DNA of 64,000 bases from Pseudoneobacillus rhizosphaerae (GTDB lineage Bacteria > Bacillota > Bacilli > Bacillales > Cytobacillaceae): contig NZ_CAKJTG010000021.1 in assembly GCF_917563885.1 (NCBI RefSeq), positions 19,191 through 83,190 on the forward strand, given 5' to 3'. A model generated the notes under the pieces. It did not search any database. It was not told where the DNA came from and worked only from the letters and a program-made list of their open reading frames with translations. The translations under genes and the position numbers were made by a program. Shown here piece after piece: positions 16,606 to 25,512 of the stretch (the stretch's first letter is position 1; every line of letters begins with the position of its first letter).

Positions 16606-18150
16606 CTATTCTCCTTTCACGACGAATTCTCTTGCTAATAATCCTGCATTCTGACTGCTACTTGCATGTGTCACACCTGCAGCAATTAATTTTTCCACTT
16701 GTTCGTCGAAGTTTTGATAATCTAAGTCAGTTCCAAGGACATAGCCTAAGATTTCTAAATGTCTTCCTTCTTGTTCAGCTAATTGCTTTGCTTCGATAAT
16801 AGCAGGAAGCATGACACCAACTGGATCTTCGTGTGAACCAAAGCCTAATACAAAGTCCATCACAATGACACCAACAGATGGATCCTTCGCTTCTTGTTTA
16901 AATCTTTCGATACGTGTAGATGGATCAATCATTGGATGTGGTTTACCTTTTGTAAATTCATCATCACCAAAATCGATAAACGTATGTTCCTTGCTTACAT
17001 TATTATCTTCTAAAAGGTAGTCAGCGTTTTTCTGGATGTTGCTATAGACATTATCGAACTTTTCCATCGCTGCATACATAGCTTCATCACAAAGCGTACC
17101 GCCACAGAATAATCCACGAATGTACTTTTGTTCTGGTTTTAATTTTGCTCTAACCTCTTCAATTAGAGGGATATTTAGTGCACGTTTGTTAATTTTGCTT
17201 TCATCTGCCCCAGCTAAAAGAACAGCCTTTAGTGCAGCTTCTTTAGACATTTTTGCAAAATGTCCGCCAGCTTTAGTAATCTTTTCTTCATCCCCACCAA
17301 TAAACCAAACAACAACTGGTTTTTTACATTGGCTAATTTGGGCAAGAATTTTTTCTTCTACACTTGGTGCAGGTGGTTTAGAAACTAGAACAATAACTTT
17401 TGTAGCTTCGTCTTCGTCTAGCGCCTTAATGCCGTCTAGCATCATGATTCCGCCAACTTCTTCACTTAAATCTCTACCACCAGTTCCGATAAGCTGAGTA
17501 ATTCCACCGCCGAAATCATGAATTCGAACGCTAATTTCCTGACTTCCTGTTCCTGAAGCTCCAACGATACCAATTTCACCTTTTCTTACCGCATTAGCAA
17601 ATGCTAATCCTATGTTACCAAGAATGGCTGTACCACAGTCAGGACCCATCATTAATAAGCCTTTTTCATGTGCAAATTTCTTTAATTCGATTTCCTCTTC
17701 AATGCTTACATTGTCACTAAACAGCATGACATGAAGGTCATTTTCAAGCGCCTTTTTTGCTTCTCTAGCTGCATAAGCTCCGTTTACGGAAATAACAGCA
17801 AGATTTGCTTCTGGAATACTTTGTGCAGCTGAAGAAATGGTTGAATATTTCACTTCACTTTTTCCAGTGTTTGTATTCTTCTTCGTTAATAATTCATTAA
17901 TACTTACGAAAGCGTTTTCACATAACTCATCTGTTGCAGCCTTCACTACAATCATCAGATCACTGTTCTTTGCTTCCTCAACTTCAGGGGTCATTAAGCC
18001 AACATTTCTGATTACCCCTTTATTCATTTCTGTACCCATAGCAATAATCGCTTGTTCAACGCCTTCAACTTGGTTTGCTTTTGTTGATAAGGACATTAAG
18101 GATACTGAATCAAAATATGTGTTTGGTTTGATTACAACTTGTACAGTCAT
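16606..18150 (-). CDS. fdrA: FdrA family acyl-CoA synthetase-like protein, AllF-like
   Basis: 514 residues, slightly shorter than E. coli FdrA. The fold is that of succinyl-CoA synthetase: a CoA-binding-like N-terminal part with LMMGPDCGTAILGNIGLAF near residue 165 and GIVGASGTGSQEISV with a nucleotide-binding glycine loop, then a ligase-CoA domain around FCGGTLCDEA, and HPMIDPSTR near the C-terminus. The ATG overlaps the allH-like stop by four bases and GGAGG precedes it, so the three genes are coupled. Known for E. coli as AllF of oxamate carbamoyltransferase; the historical name comes from an FtsH suppressor. Function here is inferred from conserved order. Confidence 0.86.
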   Translation of the reverse strand: MTVQVVIKPNTYFDSVSLMSLSTKANQVEGVEQAIIAMGTEMNKGVIRNVGLMTPEVEEAKNSDLMIVVKAATDELCENAFVSINELLTKKNTNTGKSEVKYSTISSAAQSIPEANLAVISVNGAYAAREAKKALENDLHVMLFSDNVSIEEEIELKKFAHEKGLLMMGPDCGTAILGNIGLAFANAVRKGEIGIVGASGTGSQEISVRIHDFGGGITQLIGTGGRDLSEEVGGIMMLDGIKALDEDEATKVIVLVSKPPAPSVEEKILAQISQCKKPVVVWFIGGDEEKITKAGGHFAKMSKEAALKAVLLAGADESKINKRALNIPLIEEVRAKLKPEQKYIRGLFCGGTLCDEAMYAAMEKFDNVYSNIQKNADYLLEDNNVSKEHTFIDFGDDEFTKGKPHPMIDPSTRIERFKQEAKDPSVGVIVMDFVLGFGSHEDPVGVMLPAIIEAKQLAEQEGRHLEILGYVLGTDLDYQNFDEQVEKLIAAGVTHASSSQNAGLLAREFVVKGE

Positions 18151-19031
18151 ACTTTACCTCCAGCTATTTTATTAGCTTCCAATCCCGCAAGGATTCCTAA
18201 TGCGATATCTGTTCCGGAAGAGGAGCCGATTTTTAATACTTTATTTAAAGAGAGAATCAAGTCTTCTTCTGTTCCATAAAGAATAGAATGAATTAAGGAA
18301 ATAATAGACTCTCTGACTTTACCAATTGATGCTTTTTGCATGGCCATATAACTAATTTCATTTGTTAATGGTTTTGCTAGTTTTACTACTTCTAAGCAAA
18401 AATCCTTTAAAGGATGAGTTGGGCTTTTCGGAAGGTTTAATATAGTAAACAATCCTACTAAAAAATCATCACCCGAGGGCGTTAACCCTGGACCGAGACC
18501 TATTAATTTGCTTGCTTTTTCTATTGCCTCTGAGTGTCGGTTGTTGAACAACTCCGTTAGTAGTAAACCAGTTCTTTCTTCTAGCAATCTTGATAATTCA
18601 ATCTCAAAAGGAGTAGTCGGATGGTTTGATTTCTTCATTCCCCCACCTATACCATAATGGTCAATATAATCCCTCATTTTAGTTGAATTTCTATTTAAGA
18701 TTTCAACCTTTTGCGGGTATTCCGGCAAAATACTCTCCCACAATGCAGCTTTATCAACAGCTATGGTCAACTTATTTGCAATGTGCAGAAAATTATTTTC
18801 AGTATAGACTTGGTCATTGACTGAAAGATTAATAGTATTAAATCGTTCTACCTGTATAACAAGAGTATTGGGACCATTATCTATTTCTTGACATGCAACC
18901 GTGTAAAGTTCACCATTTTCTAAGCTCTGAATATTCACGGTTCTGTTAAAAATACTATGAACATATCCACTGAACTCACTTGCTTTTATTTTCTGGATAA
19001 AATCACTATCACCTGAAATTGCATATCTCAC
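18147..19031 (-). CDS. allH: DUF2877 protein, AllH-like oxamate carbamoyltransferase subunit
   Basis: About 294 residues, DUF2877 family (E. coli YlbF/AllH). The conserved core is GLGPGLTPSGDDFLVGL near residue 190 and a C-terminal SSGTDIALGILAG. I use the GTG at 19031 because CGAGG sits eight bases upstream; the GTG at 19040 overlaps that site. It is the first gene of the allH-F-G series, with a four-base overlap with fdrA, and diverges from the PucR-type regulator across a 268-base intergenic region holding two TTGTACAA repeats. No signal peptide or membrane segment. Confidence 0.82.
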   Translation of the reverse strand: MRYAISGDSDFIQKIKASEFSGYVHSIFNRTVNIQSLENGELYTVACQEIDNGPNTLVIQVERFNTINLSVNDQVYTENNFLHIANKLTIAVDKAALWESILPEYPQKVEILNRNSTKMRDYIDHYGIGGGMKKSNHPTTPFEIELSRLLEERTGLLLTELFNNRHSEAIEKASKLIGLGPGLTPSGDDFLVGLFTILNLPKSPTHPLKDFCLEVVKLAKPLTNEISYMAMQKASIGKVRESIISLIHSILYGTEEDLILSLNKVLKIGSSSGTDIALGILAGLEANKIAGGKV

Positions 19032-19119
19032 TAAAGACACCTCGTTACTAATCTACCTCCACATTTTTATTTGTGATTTGTCACTTCCTAAAGGGAGAGT
19101 GCGTAGATTTTTCTTGTTA

Positions 19120-19131
19120 ATGTTGTACAAT
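19120..19131. promoter_or_regulatory. TTGTACAA operator-like site 1
   Basis: ATGTTGTACAAT, containing the palindrome TTGTACAA and framed by GTTAA and TTAAC. The same 12-mer recurs at 19250-19261, exactly 130 bases away, in the allH-pucR divergent region. Candidate site for the adjacent PucR-type regulator (inference). Confidence 0.5.
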
Positions 19132-19249
19132 TAACGAGAAATCCAGTAAATTGAATGTTAAACGCTATCCCTTACATTGCTTATTTTAGACGTGATGCAT
19201 AAAAAGGTCATTGTTTATCAAAACCAAAAAGAGTTGATATCAATTGTGC

Positions 19250-19261
19250 ATGTTGTACAAT
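19250..19261. promoter_or_regulatory. TTGTACAA operator-like site 2
   Basis: Second copy of ATGTTGTACAAT, about 40 bases before the regulator start codon. AATTGTG repeats flank it on both sides. Confidence 0.5.
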
Positions 19262-19298
19262 GAATTGTGATTAAATTATGACAATGGAGTGAGGAGAA

Positions 19299-21032
19299 TT
19301 GCTTACAGTAAAGGATTTATTTGATATAAAATCAATCGATGGACTTAAAATTGTAGCTGGAGAACAGGGGATTAATAATGAAATTTCAATTGTTAATATC
19401 ATTGAAAATCCAGAAGCATTTGACTGGCTATCACCAAATGAATTACTTTTGTCGACAGGCTATATCTTTAAAGATAATGAAGAGTTGCAAAATCGCATTA
19501 TCAAAGAACTTTCGGAGATTAATTGCTCCGGACTAGTCGTTAAAATGAAAAGGTACTTTGATACGCTACCACAGAATATGATTGATCAAGCAAATAAACT
19601 TGGCCTTCCACTTATCGAATTACCATTTGAATATACTCTTTCAAAAGTCATATCGATTATTAATGAAAAGGCATCTGGCCGGTATGATTTATTAAATCGA
19701 AAAACATTGGATATGCATAATTTGTTCTTTAGAATAACTCTTGAAGGTGGAGGTATTGAAAAAATATCCTCCTTGTTATCAGAAACAATTATGAATCCCA
19801 TTGTATTAGTAGATAAGGATTGGAAGCTGTTGCACTTTACGGAACACATTGATAATAAGGTCCCTTTAGCTTATTCCCTTGATTTGGTAAAAAACAGACC
19901 CGTTTTCAATAAGGCATTTATTGAATCCATCCCGAACGATATTAGCGATATCAAAAAGTCAATTAAGCGTATTTACAATTTAGAAGAATTGGAAATAAAG
20001 TGCCGTATCCTTCCTGTTGCGGTAGCAAATTATATTTATGGGTACATTATTGTTTGGCAGACAGTGAAAGAGTTATCCGAATTTGACTATATTATTTTAG
20101 AACAAGCATCTACAAATATGGCACTCGAAAGAATTAAAGCAAGGGAAATCGAAGAAGTGAAACTAAAAATTAGACAAGACTTCTTTGACGATTTATTAAC
20201 CGGAAAAATCACATCGGGTGATACCTTACTAAGCTTAAGCGAATTGCATGGACTAAATACTACCTATAAGTATTATAGTATTGTCGTAAATATTGAGTCA
20301 CAGGACCAAAATCAATATGAAGACTTCATAGCAAAGAAAGTTCATCTTGAAAATAAAACGAGAAAATGTGTGGAATTGGTGTACGAACACTCTAGTTTAG
20401 CAAATGGAGAGATTACTTGTTTTCACCGAAACAATCGCATCATTATATTGATTGGACAAAGCGAAAACCGAGCTGCAATTAAAATCAATGAAGCTAAAAA
20501 ATATGCAAATGATATTTATTTGGTCTTAAATAAACAAATTCCAAAATCCACCTTATTAATCGGTATCGGTAGTCAATACGATACTATACACTTATTGCAC
20601 AAAAGCTTTTCAGAAGCAAATGAATCAATTAGACTTATGCAAAAGTTTGAAGATAGAGGTGGCATTTCTCACTTCGAAGATCACTCGGTTTATCATTTTT
20701 TAGATACAAATATTAAGGATATGGAGTTAGAATCCTTTTTTATGAAAAGTCTTGGAACGATATATGAACATGATCGATTGCACGGAACGAGCTATATCGT
20801 TACCCTAGAAAACTTCTTTAGTAATAATCTTAATATTAGCGAAACGGCCAAAGCGATGTTTTTACATCGAAATACCTTGATTTATCGAATTGATAAAATA
20901 AAGGAAATATTAAACAGTGATTTAAAGAACTCTGAGGAACTATTGCAACTTCAATTAGCGTTAAAAATATTTAGACTTTTGAATAAGAATTTTCAACAGA
21001 CTAGTTCGAATGAGAATAATAGTAATAATTAA
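19299..21032 (+). CDS. PucR-family transcriptional regulator
   Basis: 577-residue cytosolic activator. Residues ~5-125 form the PucR ligand-associated domain (GINNEISIVNIIENPEAFDWL, then LLLSTGYIF); a variable middle part resembles GGDEF-like/CdaR regions; the C-terminal helix-turn-helix of the HTH_30 type is visible in ISETAKAMFLHRNTLIYR. TTG start behind GAGTGAGGAG. In B. subtilis PucR switches on purine degradation in response to intermediates such as allantoin; position divergent from allHFG-type genes makes it the likely regulator of the ureide operon. A bidirectional terminator follows the stop. Confidence 0.88.
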   Translation: MLTVKDLFDIKSIDGLKIVAGEQGINNEISIVNIIENPEAFDWLSPNELLLSTGYIFKDNEELQNRIIKELSEINCSGLVVKMKRYFDTLPQNMIDQANKLGLPLIELPFEYTLSKVISIINEKASGRYDLLNRKTLDMHNLFFRITLEGGGIEKISSLLSETIMNPIVLVDKDWKLLHFTEHIDNKVPLAYSLDLVKNRPVFNKAFIESIPNDISDIKKSIKRIYNLEELEIKCRILPVAVANYIYGYIIVWQTVKELSEFDYIILEQASTNMALERIKAREIEEVKLKIRQDFFDDLLTGKITSGDTLLSLSELHGLNTTYKYYSIVVNIESQDQNQYEDFIAKKVHLENKTRKCVELVYEHSSLANGEITCFHRNNRIIILIGQSENRAAIKINEAKKYANDIYLVLNKQIPKSTLLIGIGSQYDTIHLLHKSFSEANESIRLMQKFEDRGGISHFEDHSVYHFLDTNIKDMELESFFMKSLGTIYEHDRLHGTSYIVTLENFFSNNLNISETAKAMFLHRNTLIYRIDKIKEILNSDLKNSEELLQLQLALKIFRLLNKNFQQTSSNENNSNN

Positions 21033-21060
21033 AGGAAGCTCCAGATAGAGCTTCCTTTGT
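21031..21060. terminator. Bidirectional terminator after pucR-type gene
   Basis: AAAGGAAGCTC and GAGCTTCCTTT pair around CAGATA; it separates the regulator from the convergent amidohydrolase operon. Confidence 0.8.
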
Positions 21061-21066
21061 TACTCT

Positions 21067-22287
21067 TTAAAGTTCTCCAGAAACTATTTTCCCTTTAAAC
21101 AATACAGCTTCACGTTTCGGTGTTCTAGCAACAGCTTCTGCTGAGCAAGATGCATTAACAAGTACTAAGCTGGCTTCGTCGCCTACCATTGGCCAAGCAA
21201 CTTCGCCATCCTTCGTTAAGGCGAGAGGACCGCCTGTTGCAAATTTTAACGATTGGGAAAGTGACCGCTCATCACTTTTGCGGAAAAGCTCACTGTATCG
21301 TGTCACTTTTTCTAATAAATCACCAGTTCCATACGGGGACCACGAATCATAAAACCCATCGCATCCTAAATAAACCTTTACTCCATTTCGGTCTAACAAG
21401 TCAATAGGTGGAAATACTCGATTAATCGGTATTGTTGACATGATTGACATACCTAACTCACTTAATTTAGTTGCCATATCCTCTGCTTGTGCTAGAGGTA
21501 CATCCCCTAAACTAAAAGCATGGCTGACGGCAGTACGATTATGCCATTTTGCTTCTTCTACCATTTCAGTAAGCTTATCAATCGTATAAAATCCGACATG
21601 TCCACCATCATGCAAATGAATGTCGATATCCGCATTAAATTCCGTAGCTAGATTCATTACTTCATAGAGTGATTTTTCAATATTTCGATCAATTCCAGCT
21701 GGATCTAGCCCACCCACAAGCTGAGCACCTGATCTCATTGCTTCCTTCATAAGTGGAATAACATTTCCCCTCAGAAGTCCATGCTGCGGGAAAGCAACAA
21801 TTTCATAGGTTAGCTTTTCGGAATAATCCTCTAAGGCCGCTTTCACACCTTCTAAGTTTTTCAAACCAATATAGGGATCAATATTCACATGTGTACGAAT
21901 ATGAGTTGCCCCTTTTGAAAGAAGTAATTCAATCATGGCGCTCGCTCTTTGCTTTGCTGTACTTGCTAACTCTTCAAGCTCTAGTGCTTCAAGGTGTAAA
22001 CGCTCCTTCAAGTTTTTAACAGGAGTACAAGCCTTCCAATCAAGAGAAAGATAGGTTTTGTCTAAATGATTGTGCATTTCTTTAAAGCTTGGAATAGCTA
22101 GAAATCCTTTGCCATCAACCATTTTTTCTCCGGTAGGAATAATAAAACTTGCTTCATGCTTCTCGATTATTTTTCCTTCCTGAATTTTCAAATGGAAAAG
22201 CGCAGTAGCAGTAGAATAAACGCCTCTTTCATCCTGAACATATCCCGTTTCTAATCGAACATTGGTTAACCAATATGGAGTGGTCAT
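21067..22287 (-). CDS. Cytosine deaminase-like amidohydrolase 1 (CodA/AtzC-like)
   Basis: 406-residue metal-dependent hydrolase of the amidohydrolase superfamily, COG0402 type. Metal and catalytic positions: His72 and His74 in HNHLDK, His224 in DIHLHD, His256 in VSHAFSLGD, Asp310 in GCDGFYDSWSP. E. coli CodA has HCDE where this protein has HLHD, so the catalytic Glu is replaced by Asp227. GGAGG precedes the ATG. It is the last gene of a leftward set with paralogue 2 and a binding protein. Deamination or hydrolysis of a cytosine-, ammelide- or hydantoin-like ring compound is inferred; the true substrate is unknown. Confidence 0.8.
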   Translation of the reverse strand: MTTPYWLTNVRLETGYVQDERGVYSTATALFHLKIQEGKIIEKHEASFIIPTGEKMVDGKGFLAIPSFKEMHNHLDKTYLSLDWKACTPVKNLKERLHLEALELEELASTAKQRASAMIELLLSKGATHIRTHVNIDPYIGLKNLEGVKAALEDYSEKLTYEIVAFPQHGLLRGNVIPLMKEAMRSGAQLVGGLDPAGIDRNIEKSLYEVMNLATEFNADIDIHLHDGGHVGFYTIDKLTEMVEEAKWHNRTAVSHAFSLGDVPLAQAEDMATKLSELGMSIMSTIPINRVFPPIDLLDRNGVKVYLGCDGFYDSWSPYGTGDLLEKVTRYSELFRKSDERSLSQSLKFATGGPLALTKDGEVAWPMVGDEASLVLVNASCSAEAVARTPKREAVLFKGKIVSGEL

Positions 22288-22299
22288 TTCATTTTCCTC

Positions 22300-23538
22300 C
22301 TAAACCTGAACTGTATTGGTTTCTTTTAGTTTACATTCAACTTTTTTCCCTTTAAAAAACAATGCTTCCACTGTAGCACGTCTAGCAATGGCTTCGGCTG
22401 AGCACGAAGCATTGACTAACATCATCGTTGCATTATCCCCAACCTTCGGCCAAACACGTTCACCGTTTTCATTCAAAGGTGTAATTCCTCCTGTTGCATA
22501 CTTTAATGCTCTTGTAAGGGAGTATTCATCAATCATTCGGAATCTTTCTGCCAAAACACCTAGCTTTTGAATCGTATTCCCTGTTCCAAATGGCGACCAA
22601 TGATCAGTAATACTATCATGTCCAGTCGAAACGGTAATACCTAGTTGATCTAAAGTAGGGATTGGGATGGTTGCACGATTAACCGGAACCGTTGTCGTCA
22701 CATCAATCTCTTGGTCTTTTAAGATAGCAGCCATTTCAGACAGTGCTCCCCCTTGAAGATCACCTAATGCGATACCATGGCTGATTGTTGCTTTTCCCTT
22801 TAACCCTGCTTCCTTTGTATAATGAGCCATTCTTTCAAATGTAAAAGCACCTAATGTGTTCGGGTCATGTAAATGAATGTCTACACCTTTATTGTTTTCA
22901 ACTGCAATTTCAAAGATAGTAGCTAACGACTTTTCGATGTTTCGGTCAACGGTTGCAGGGTCAACACCCCCGACTAAAGTAGCCCCGTTTTTCATTGCAT
23001 CACGAATTAATTGAACCGAATCACTTCTTAGTAAACCATGCTGAGGGAAGGCGACAATTTCATATGTAAGAACATCTTCATATTTTTTCAAAGCATTCAC
23101 TGTTGCTTCAAGATTCCCCAATCCGATAACAGGGTCTACATTACAATGGGTACGAATATGCGTATGCCCATTTTTCAAATACAGTTCAATCATTTTTTCA
23201 GCACGTTGTTGAGCAGTAGGTAATAGCTTAGGAAGAAGTTCTTTTTCCTCTTCTAATCTTGTAAAAATTCCTTTTGTTATTGGCGTACATGCTTTCCAAG
23301 GGCCGCCATAGTAGGTTTTGTCGATATGAATATGCATGTCTCTCAAAGAAGGAAGTAGAAGCTGTTTTTTTGCATCATACAGATTTTCATTGGGATTCGG
23401 TGCTTTATCGCTGATTTCCGTAATTTTCCCCTCTTCAACCTTTAAATGGTAAATTTCAGTCTCGGTACCGACAATTCGATCATTTTCATAGATAAAGCCT
23501 TTTTCTAATCGGACATTAGTAATCCATAGAGTAGTCAT
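22300..23538 (-). CDS. Cytosine deaminase-like amidohydrolase 2
   Basis: 412-residue paralogue of the gene just downstream, sharing the N-terminal WITNVRLEKGF pattern. Metal ligands appear in DMHIHIDK (HxH), GVDIHLHDPN, ISHGIALGD and GHDSITDHWSPFGTGN; the last resembles CodA's GHDDVFDPW. Again HLHD replaces HCDE. AGGAGG precedes the ATG; twelve bases separate its stop from the next start, so both are cotranscribed and follow the binding-protein gene across a strong hairpin. A paralogue at 33.7 kb is nearer to this one (shared VVGTET-type stretch). Function as for paralogue 1, perhaps with a different ring substituent. Confidence 0.8.
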   Translation of the reverse strand: MTTLWITNVRLEKGFIYENDRIVGTETEIYHLKVEEGKITEISDKAPNPNENLYDAKKQLLLPSLRDMHIHIDKTYYGGPWKACTPITKGIFTRLEEEKELLPKLLPTAQQRAEKMIELYLKNGHTHIRTHCNVDPVIGLGNLEATVNALKKYEDVLTYEIVAFPQHGLLRSDSVQLIRDAMKNGATLVGGVDPATVDRNIEKSLATIFEIAVENNKGVDIHLHDPNTLGAFTFERMAHYTKEAGLKGKATISHGIALGDLQGGALSEMAAILKDQEIDVTTTVPVNRATIPIPTLDQLGITVSTGHDSITDHWSPFGTGNTIQKLGVLAERFRMIDEYSLTRALKYATGGITPLNENGERVWPKVGDNATMMLVNASCSAEAIARRATVEALFFKGKKVECKLKETNTVQV

Positions 23539-23566
23539 ACGTTTCCTCCTAATGATTTTGAATGAA

Positions 23567-23599
23567 GGAAAAGTACTTTTGGTTTAAAAGTACTTTTCC
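23567..23599 (-). terminator. Intra-operon hairpin, possible attenuator
   Basis: GGAAAAGTACTTTT (23567-23580) pairs perfectly with AAAAGTACTTTTCC (23586-23599). It lies after the binding-protein gene and before the amidohydrolases, where partial termination or 3'-end protection would favour the binding protein. Confidence 0.7.
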
Positions 23600-23632
23600 A
23601 GTTTGGCTATATATTTTTTTACATTTTATTTG

Positions 23633-25213
23633 CTATTCATTAATAACAGCTTCGTCAAGCATTAAGTAGTTAGCTGCATTTAACCAAAAACCTTCAACGT
23701 TTTTGCTGTAAGCAGCTAAATGCTCGTAGTTACGAATTGGAATATAAACCGCATCATCTAATTCGATTTGCATGACTTGCTCATATAATTGTTTTCGAGT
23801 ATCCTCATTTGTTTCCTGACGTGCTTCTTCAATCAACTTGTCTACTTCTGGCTTACTGTAGTAAAAGTGGTTTCCTGGAGGTCCTTGTGACGCAGTGTGG
23901 AACAGATTATATTGATTGTAATCTCCATCACCCGTTGCATTACCCCAACCACCGATAAATAAATCATGCTCTGCTTTATCGATCATGTCGATGTATGCTC
24001 CATATTCCATTACTTGGATTTTTACATCAACACCAATGCCTTTTAACTGAGATTGAATTACTTCAGCCATATTGATACGTTCTTTACGGTCACTTGTTAA
24101 AAGTGAAAGCTCAAGACCATTTTCATAGCCCGCTTCCTTCAATAATTTCTTTGCTTCATTTAAATCATAATCATATGGCTTCACATTTTCACTATGGCCA
24201 AACACCTTTGGACTCATAGCGACGTTAGCAAGAGTTCCGACATTATTATAAACACCGCTAATGATTGCTTCTCTTTCCACAGCGTGGCTAATTGCTCTAC
24301 GAACTCTTACATCATTAAGTGGCTTTTTCTTTGTATTAAACCCGATATATTCGACTGCTAGTCCTTCTGCACGATAAAGTCCCATCGAATCTGATGCTTC
24401 AATTCGTTCAATTTCTGTTACAGGTACTTGGTCGTTAATGTGGGCTTCTCCTGTTTCAATCATCGCTAAACGTGTAGCGTCTTCTGGAACTACTTTAAAG
24501 ACTACACGATCAATCTTCGCTTTTTCTCCCCAATAGTCTTCATTTCTAGTTAAAGAAATTTCTTGACCTGTCTTCCAAGCTTCAAAGACAAATGGTCCTG
24601 TTCCAACCGGGTGTGTTGCTAATCCTTCAGGATTCTCAGCTAACGCCTTTGGACTTAAAATACTGCCCTCGTTACTTGCTAATATAGAAAGAAGTGGTGC
24701 GTAAGGATAATCTAATGATAATTGAACGGTATAATCATCAATAATTTTCACTTCATTTATCATCGCGAACTTCTCATACTGTGGAGATTCTGTTGCTGGG
24801 TCTAGTAAACGATCAAAGGTAGCTTTAACAGCTTCTGCGTTAAAAGTAGCTCCGTCATGAAAAGTAACGCCTTCTTGTAGCTTAAATTCCCAAGTTGTAT
24901 CGTCAATAACGTTCCACTCTTTTGCTAGAAGTGGTTGGATATTCATATCCTTATCTGGTGCAACTAATCCTTGATATACCTTTTGGTAAACAATATTAGC
25001 TGAAGGAATATCAGTGATAAAATGTGGATCTAGTTTCGTAGCATCAGAAAGTCGAACAACGGTTAAAGTTCCACCTTCCTTTGATCCTTCTGATTGATTA
25101 TCTGTTTCTTTTGCTTTGTTTGATTGAGTTGAACAAGCTGCGGTGAACACCATCATTAAACTGATCAATATTAATAGTATTCCGGTACGAATTGATTTTT
25201 CTTTGTTCCTCAT
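23633..25213 (-). CDS. Dpp/Opp-type ABC transporter binding lipoprotein 1
   Basis: 526-residue solute-binding protein (SBP_bac_5 family) tethered to the outer face of the membrane. A positively charged N-terminus and hydrophobic segment end in the lipobox FTAAC with Cys27; a polar linker follows, then GGTLTVVRLSDATKLDPHF, LAKEWNVIDDTTWEFKL and TFHDGATFNAEAVKATFDRL typical of the family. GGGGGAG precedes the ATG. It diverges from the permease/ATPase genes and is paralogous to the protein at 35.0 kb. Such proteins bind oligopeptides, nickel, opines or other compounds; linkage to deaminase-like enzymes suggests a nitrogen-rich small molecule (inference). Confidence 0.9.
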   Translation of the reverse strand: MRNKEKSIRTGILLILISLMMVFTAACSTQSNKAKETDNQSEGSKEGGTLTVVRLSDATKLDPHFITDIPSANIVYQKVYQGLVAPDKDMNIQPLLAKEWNVIDDTTWEFKLQEGVTFHDGATFNAEAVKATFDRLLDPATESPQYEKFAMINEVKIIDDYTVQLSLDYPYAPLLSILASNEGSILSPKALAENPEGLATHPVGTGPFVFEAWKTGQEISLTRNEDYWGEKAKIDRVVFKVVPEDATRLAMIETGEAHINDQVPVTEIERIEASDSMGLYRAEGLAVEYIGFNTKKKPLNDVRVRRAISHAVEREAIISGVYNNVGTLANVAMSPKVFGHSENVKPYDYDLNEAKKLLKEAGYENGLELSLLTSDRKERINMAEVIQSQLKGIGVDVKIQVMEYGAYIDMIDKAEHDLFIGGWGNATGDGDYNQYNLFHTASQGPPGNHFYYSKPEVDKLIEEARQETNEDTRKQLYEQVMQIELDDAVYIPIRNYEHLAAYSKNVEGFWLNAANYLMLDEAVINE

Positions 25214-25512
25214 TTTTTTCTCTCCCCCTATTATAAGTTGTTTTAATCATTCTGACCTTAAAGCTTTCTTGGTACTCTTCACACCCTTTCACAAATGCTT
25301 ATCTGCATTATAGAAGATGCAACGTCGAAATATTTACAGAATATTTACACGTTTTTAAACTATTTTGACAAGAAATTTGAAAATTATTTACTTTCGGATT
25401 ATTTTTGATACTTTGTACATAATCCATAAAAAAATGGAATTTAAGGGGGAGGAGAAAAACAGCTAGAGAATCAACCTACTTTTCCGATTGAAAAATTTAA
25501 GGAGGGATTTAA
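25214..25512. other. Divergent regulatory region of the transporter block
   Basis: Gene-free stretch between binding protein 1 and the DppC-like permease. It contains a direct repeat of ATATTTACA at 25330-25338 and 25341-25349 (11-bp period) and a TTGACA at 25365-25370 with a weak -10 (TACTTT) 18 bases on. Repeats of one helical turn suit an AraC-type response regulator such as the one encoded at 30.2 kb (inference). Confidence 0.45.
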
